Below, piece by piece: positions 63,323 through 64,000 of a stretch of 64,000 nucleotides of DNA. A model generated the notes under the pieces. That model had not been told where the DNA came from. It saw only the letters and a list, made by a program, of their open reading frames with translations, and searched no databases. Numbering within the stretch: position 1 is the first letter of the stretch; each line of letters opens with the position of its first letter. Position numbers and translations under genes: made by a program. Source of the DNA: Pseudomonas nitroreducens (GTDB lineage: Bacteria; Pseudomonadota; Gammaproteobacteria; Pseudomonadales; Pseudomonadaceae); NCBI RefSeq assembly GCF_024170165.1, contig NZ_JALJXP010000006.1:248001-312000 (forward strand), in the 5' to 3' direction.

Positions 63323-64000
63323 ATGATCAGAAAGGCGCTCACCCCGCTGGCGGCTGCGTGCGCATTGGCCATTGCCACGCAGGCCTCCGCAGCCCCTTCG
63401 CCGTATTCCACCATGGTCGTCTTCGGCGACAGCCTGAGCGATTCCGGCCAGTTCGCCGATGCCAGCGGCCCCGCCGGTGCCAGCACCCGCTTCACCAACC
63501 GAGTCGGCCCGACCTACCTGGACGGTAGCGGCGAGATCTTCGGCCCCACCGCGCCGATGATCCTGGGCGGCAAGCTGGGTATCAGTGGCACCGACCTGAA
63601 CCCCTCGACCTCGCTGGTGCCCGGCACCGTCGACGGCAACAACTGGGCAGTCGGCGGCTACCGCACCGACCAGATCTACGACTCCATCACCGCTGCCGGC
63701 GGCTCGACGGTCACCTCCGGCTCCGACAGTCGCACCCGTGACGGCTACCTGGTGAACAACCGCGCCGACCCGAACGCGCTCTACTACCTCACCGGTGGCG
63801 GCAACGACTTCCTCCAGCTGCGCATTACCGATGACCCCACCGCCCGTGCGGCTGCCGGGCGTCTGGTCGACAGCGTGGATGCGCTGCACAACGCCGGCGC
63901 GCGCTACATCATGGTCTGGCTGCTGCCCGACCTGGGCCAGACACCGGCCACCAATGGCACCGCGCTGGAGCCCTTCGGCACCCAACTGTCGGGCATCTTC
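63323..64000 (+). CDS. estA: GDSL esterase autotransporter EstA, N-terminal part
   Basis: The frame is open from ATG 63323 to the window edge (226 residues visible). A signal peptide (residues 1-24, cleavage ASA-A) precedes the GDSL block [13 protein letters not shown] with the catalytic Ser37, and block III-like GGGNDF near 158-163. The visible part closely fits the passenger domain of P. aeruginosa EstA, an outer-membrane autotransporter esterase needed for rhamnolipid production and motility. The beta-barrel is expected beyond the window. GGAG lies 7 nt upstream of the start. Confidence 0.93.
   Translation, partial: MIRKALTPLAAACALAIATQASAAPSPYSTMVVFGDSLSDSGQFADASGPAGASTRFTNRVGPTYLDGSGEIFGPTAPMILGGKLGISGTDLNPSTSLVPGTVDGNNWAVGGYRTDQIYDSITAAGGSTVTSGSDSRTRDGYLVNNRADPNALYYLTGGGNDFLQLRITDDPTARAAAGRLVDSVDALHNAGARYIMVWLLPDLGQTPATNGTALEPFGTQLSGIF

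Overview
The window is chromosomal DNA from a high-GC gammaproteobacterium of the genus Pseudomonas, close to P. aeruginosa. The order yggX-mutY-asmA, hisBHAF, ctpA-envC-gpmI, rhodanese-grx-secB, trmL, ntrC-ntrB, glnA, thiI, typA and estA, and the rmlBDAC / tRNA-Thr / EmrAB-type efflux neighbourhood, match what I recall of the PAO1 region around PA5112-PA5164. The species cannot be fixed from this sequence. Most genes read on the minus strand.

Region 1-15,400 (minus strand) is one polysaccharide locus of at least eleven genes that overlap or nearly abut. In transcription order: a GT2 glycosyltransferase, rmlB, rmlD, rmlA, rmlC (dTDP-L-rhamnose synthesis), wzm-wzt (ABC export of a lipid-linked glycan), a 1440-residue protein joining a sulfotransferase, a long coiled coil, a GT4 glycosyltransferase and a rhamnan-synthesis (RgpF-like) domain, an 829-residue paralogue of its C-terminal two thirds, an NAD-dependent sugar epimerase, and a GT2 gene cut by the window edge. 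The proposed product is a rhamnose-containing O-polysaccharide exported by the ABC route. The sulfotransferase-coiled-coil-glycosyltransferase fusion resembles the logic of chain-terminating cap enzymes with a coiled-coil ruler (WbdD of E. coli O9a) and is the most novel item here.

Region 15,500-28,000 holds tRNA-Thr(UGT), a MarR-controlled tripartite drug efflux operon (marR, outer-membrane lipoprotein, emrA, emrB) with two palindromic operators, an orphan methyltransferase, a polar amino-acid ABC transporter, a membrane sulfatase of the LTA-synthase type and tRNA-Phe(GAA). Region 28,000-37,600 has yggX-mutY-asmA, a PanM/PanZ-like GNAT protein, the plus-strand hisB-hisH-DUF2164-hisA-hisF cluster and two tandem periplasmic binding-protein genes. 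Region 37,600-45,600 covers envelope maintenance (a YibQ-like deacetylase, ctpA, envC), gpmI, a degenerate rhodanese, grxC, secB and trmL, with a tandem repeat array of about 78 bp period between secB and a small membrane protein.

Region 46,000-54,500 is the nitrogen-control region: ntrB-ntrC and glnA, with a near-consensus sigma-54 promoter, three NtrC sites upstream of glnA and one perfect NtrC palindrome upstream of ntrB. Two DUF4124 proteins, an MscS-type channel and a cysteine-rich repeat protein lie between. The right end has thiI, typA, a giant DUF2339 membrane protein with a DUF3999 partner, and the start of the autotransporter esterase gene estA. Inverted repeats containing TTATCCACA recur in three intergenic regions. 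No CRISPR array, IS element, phage or rRNA was seen.
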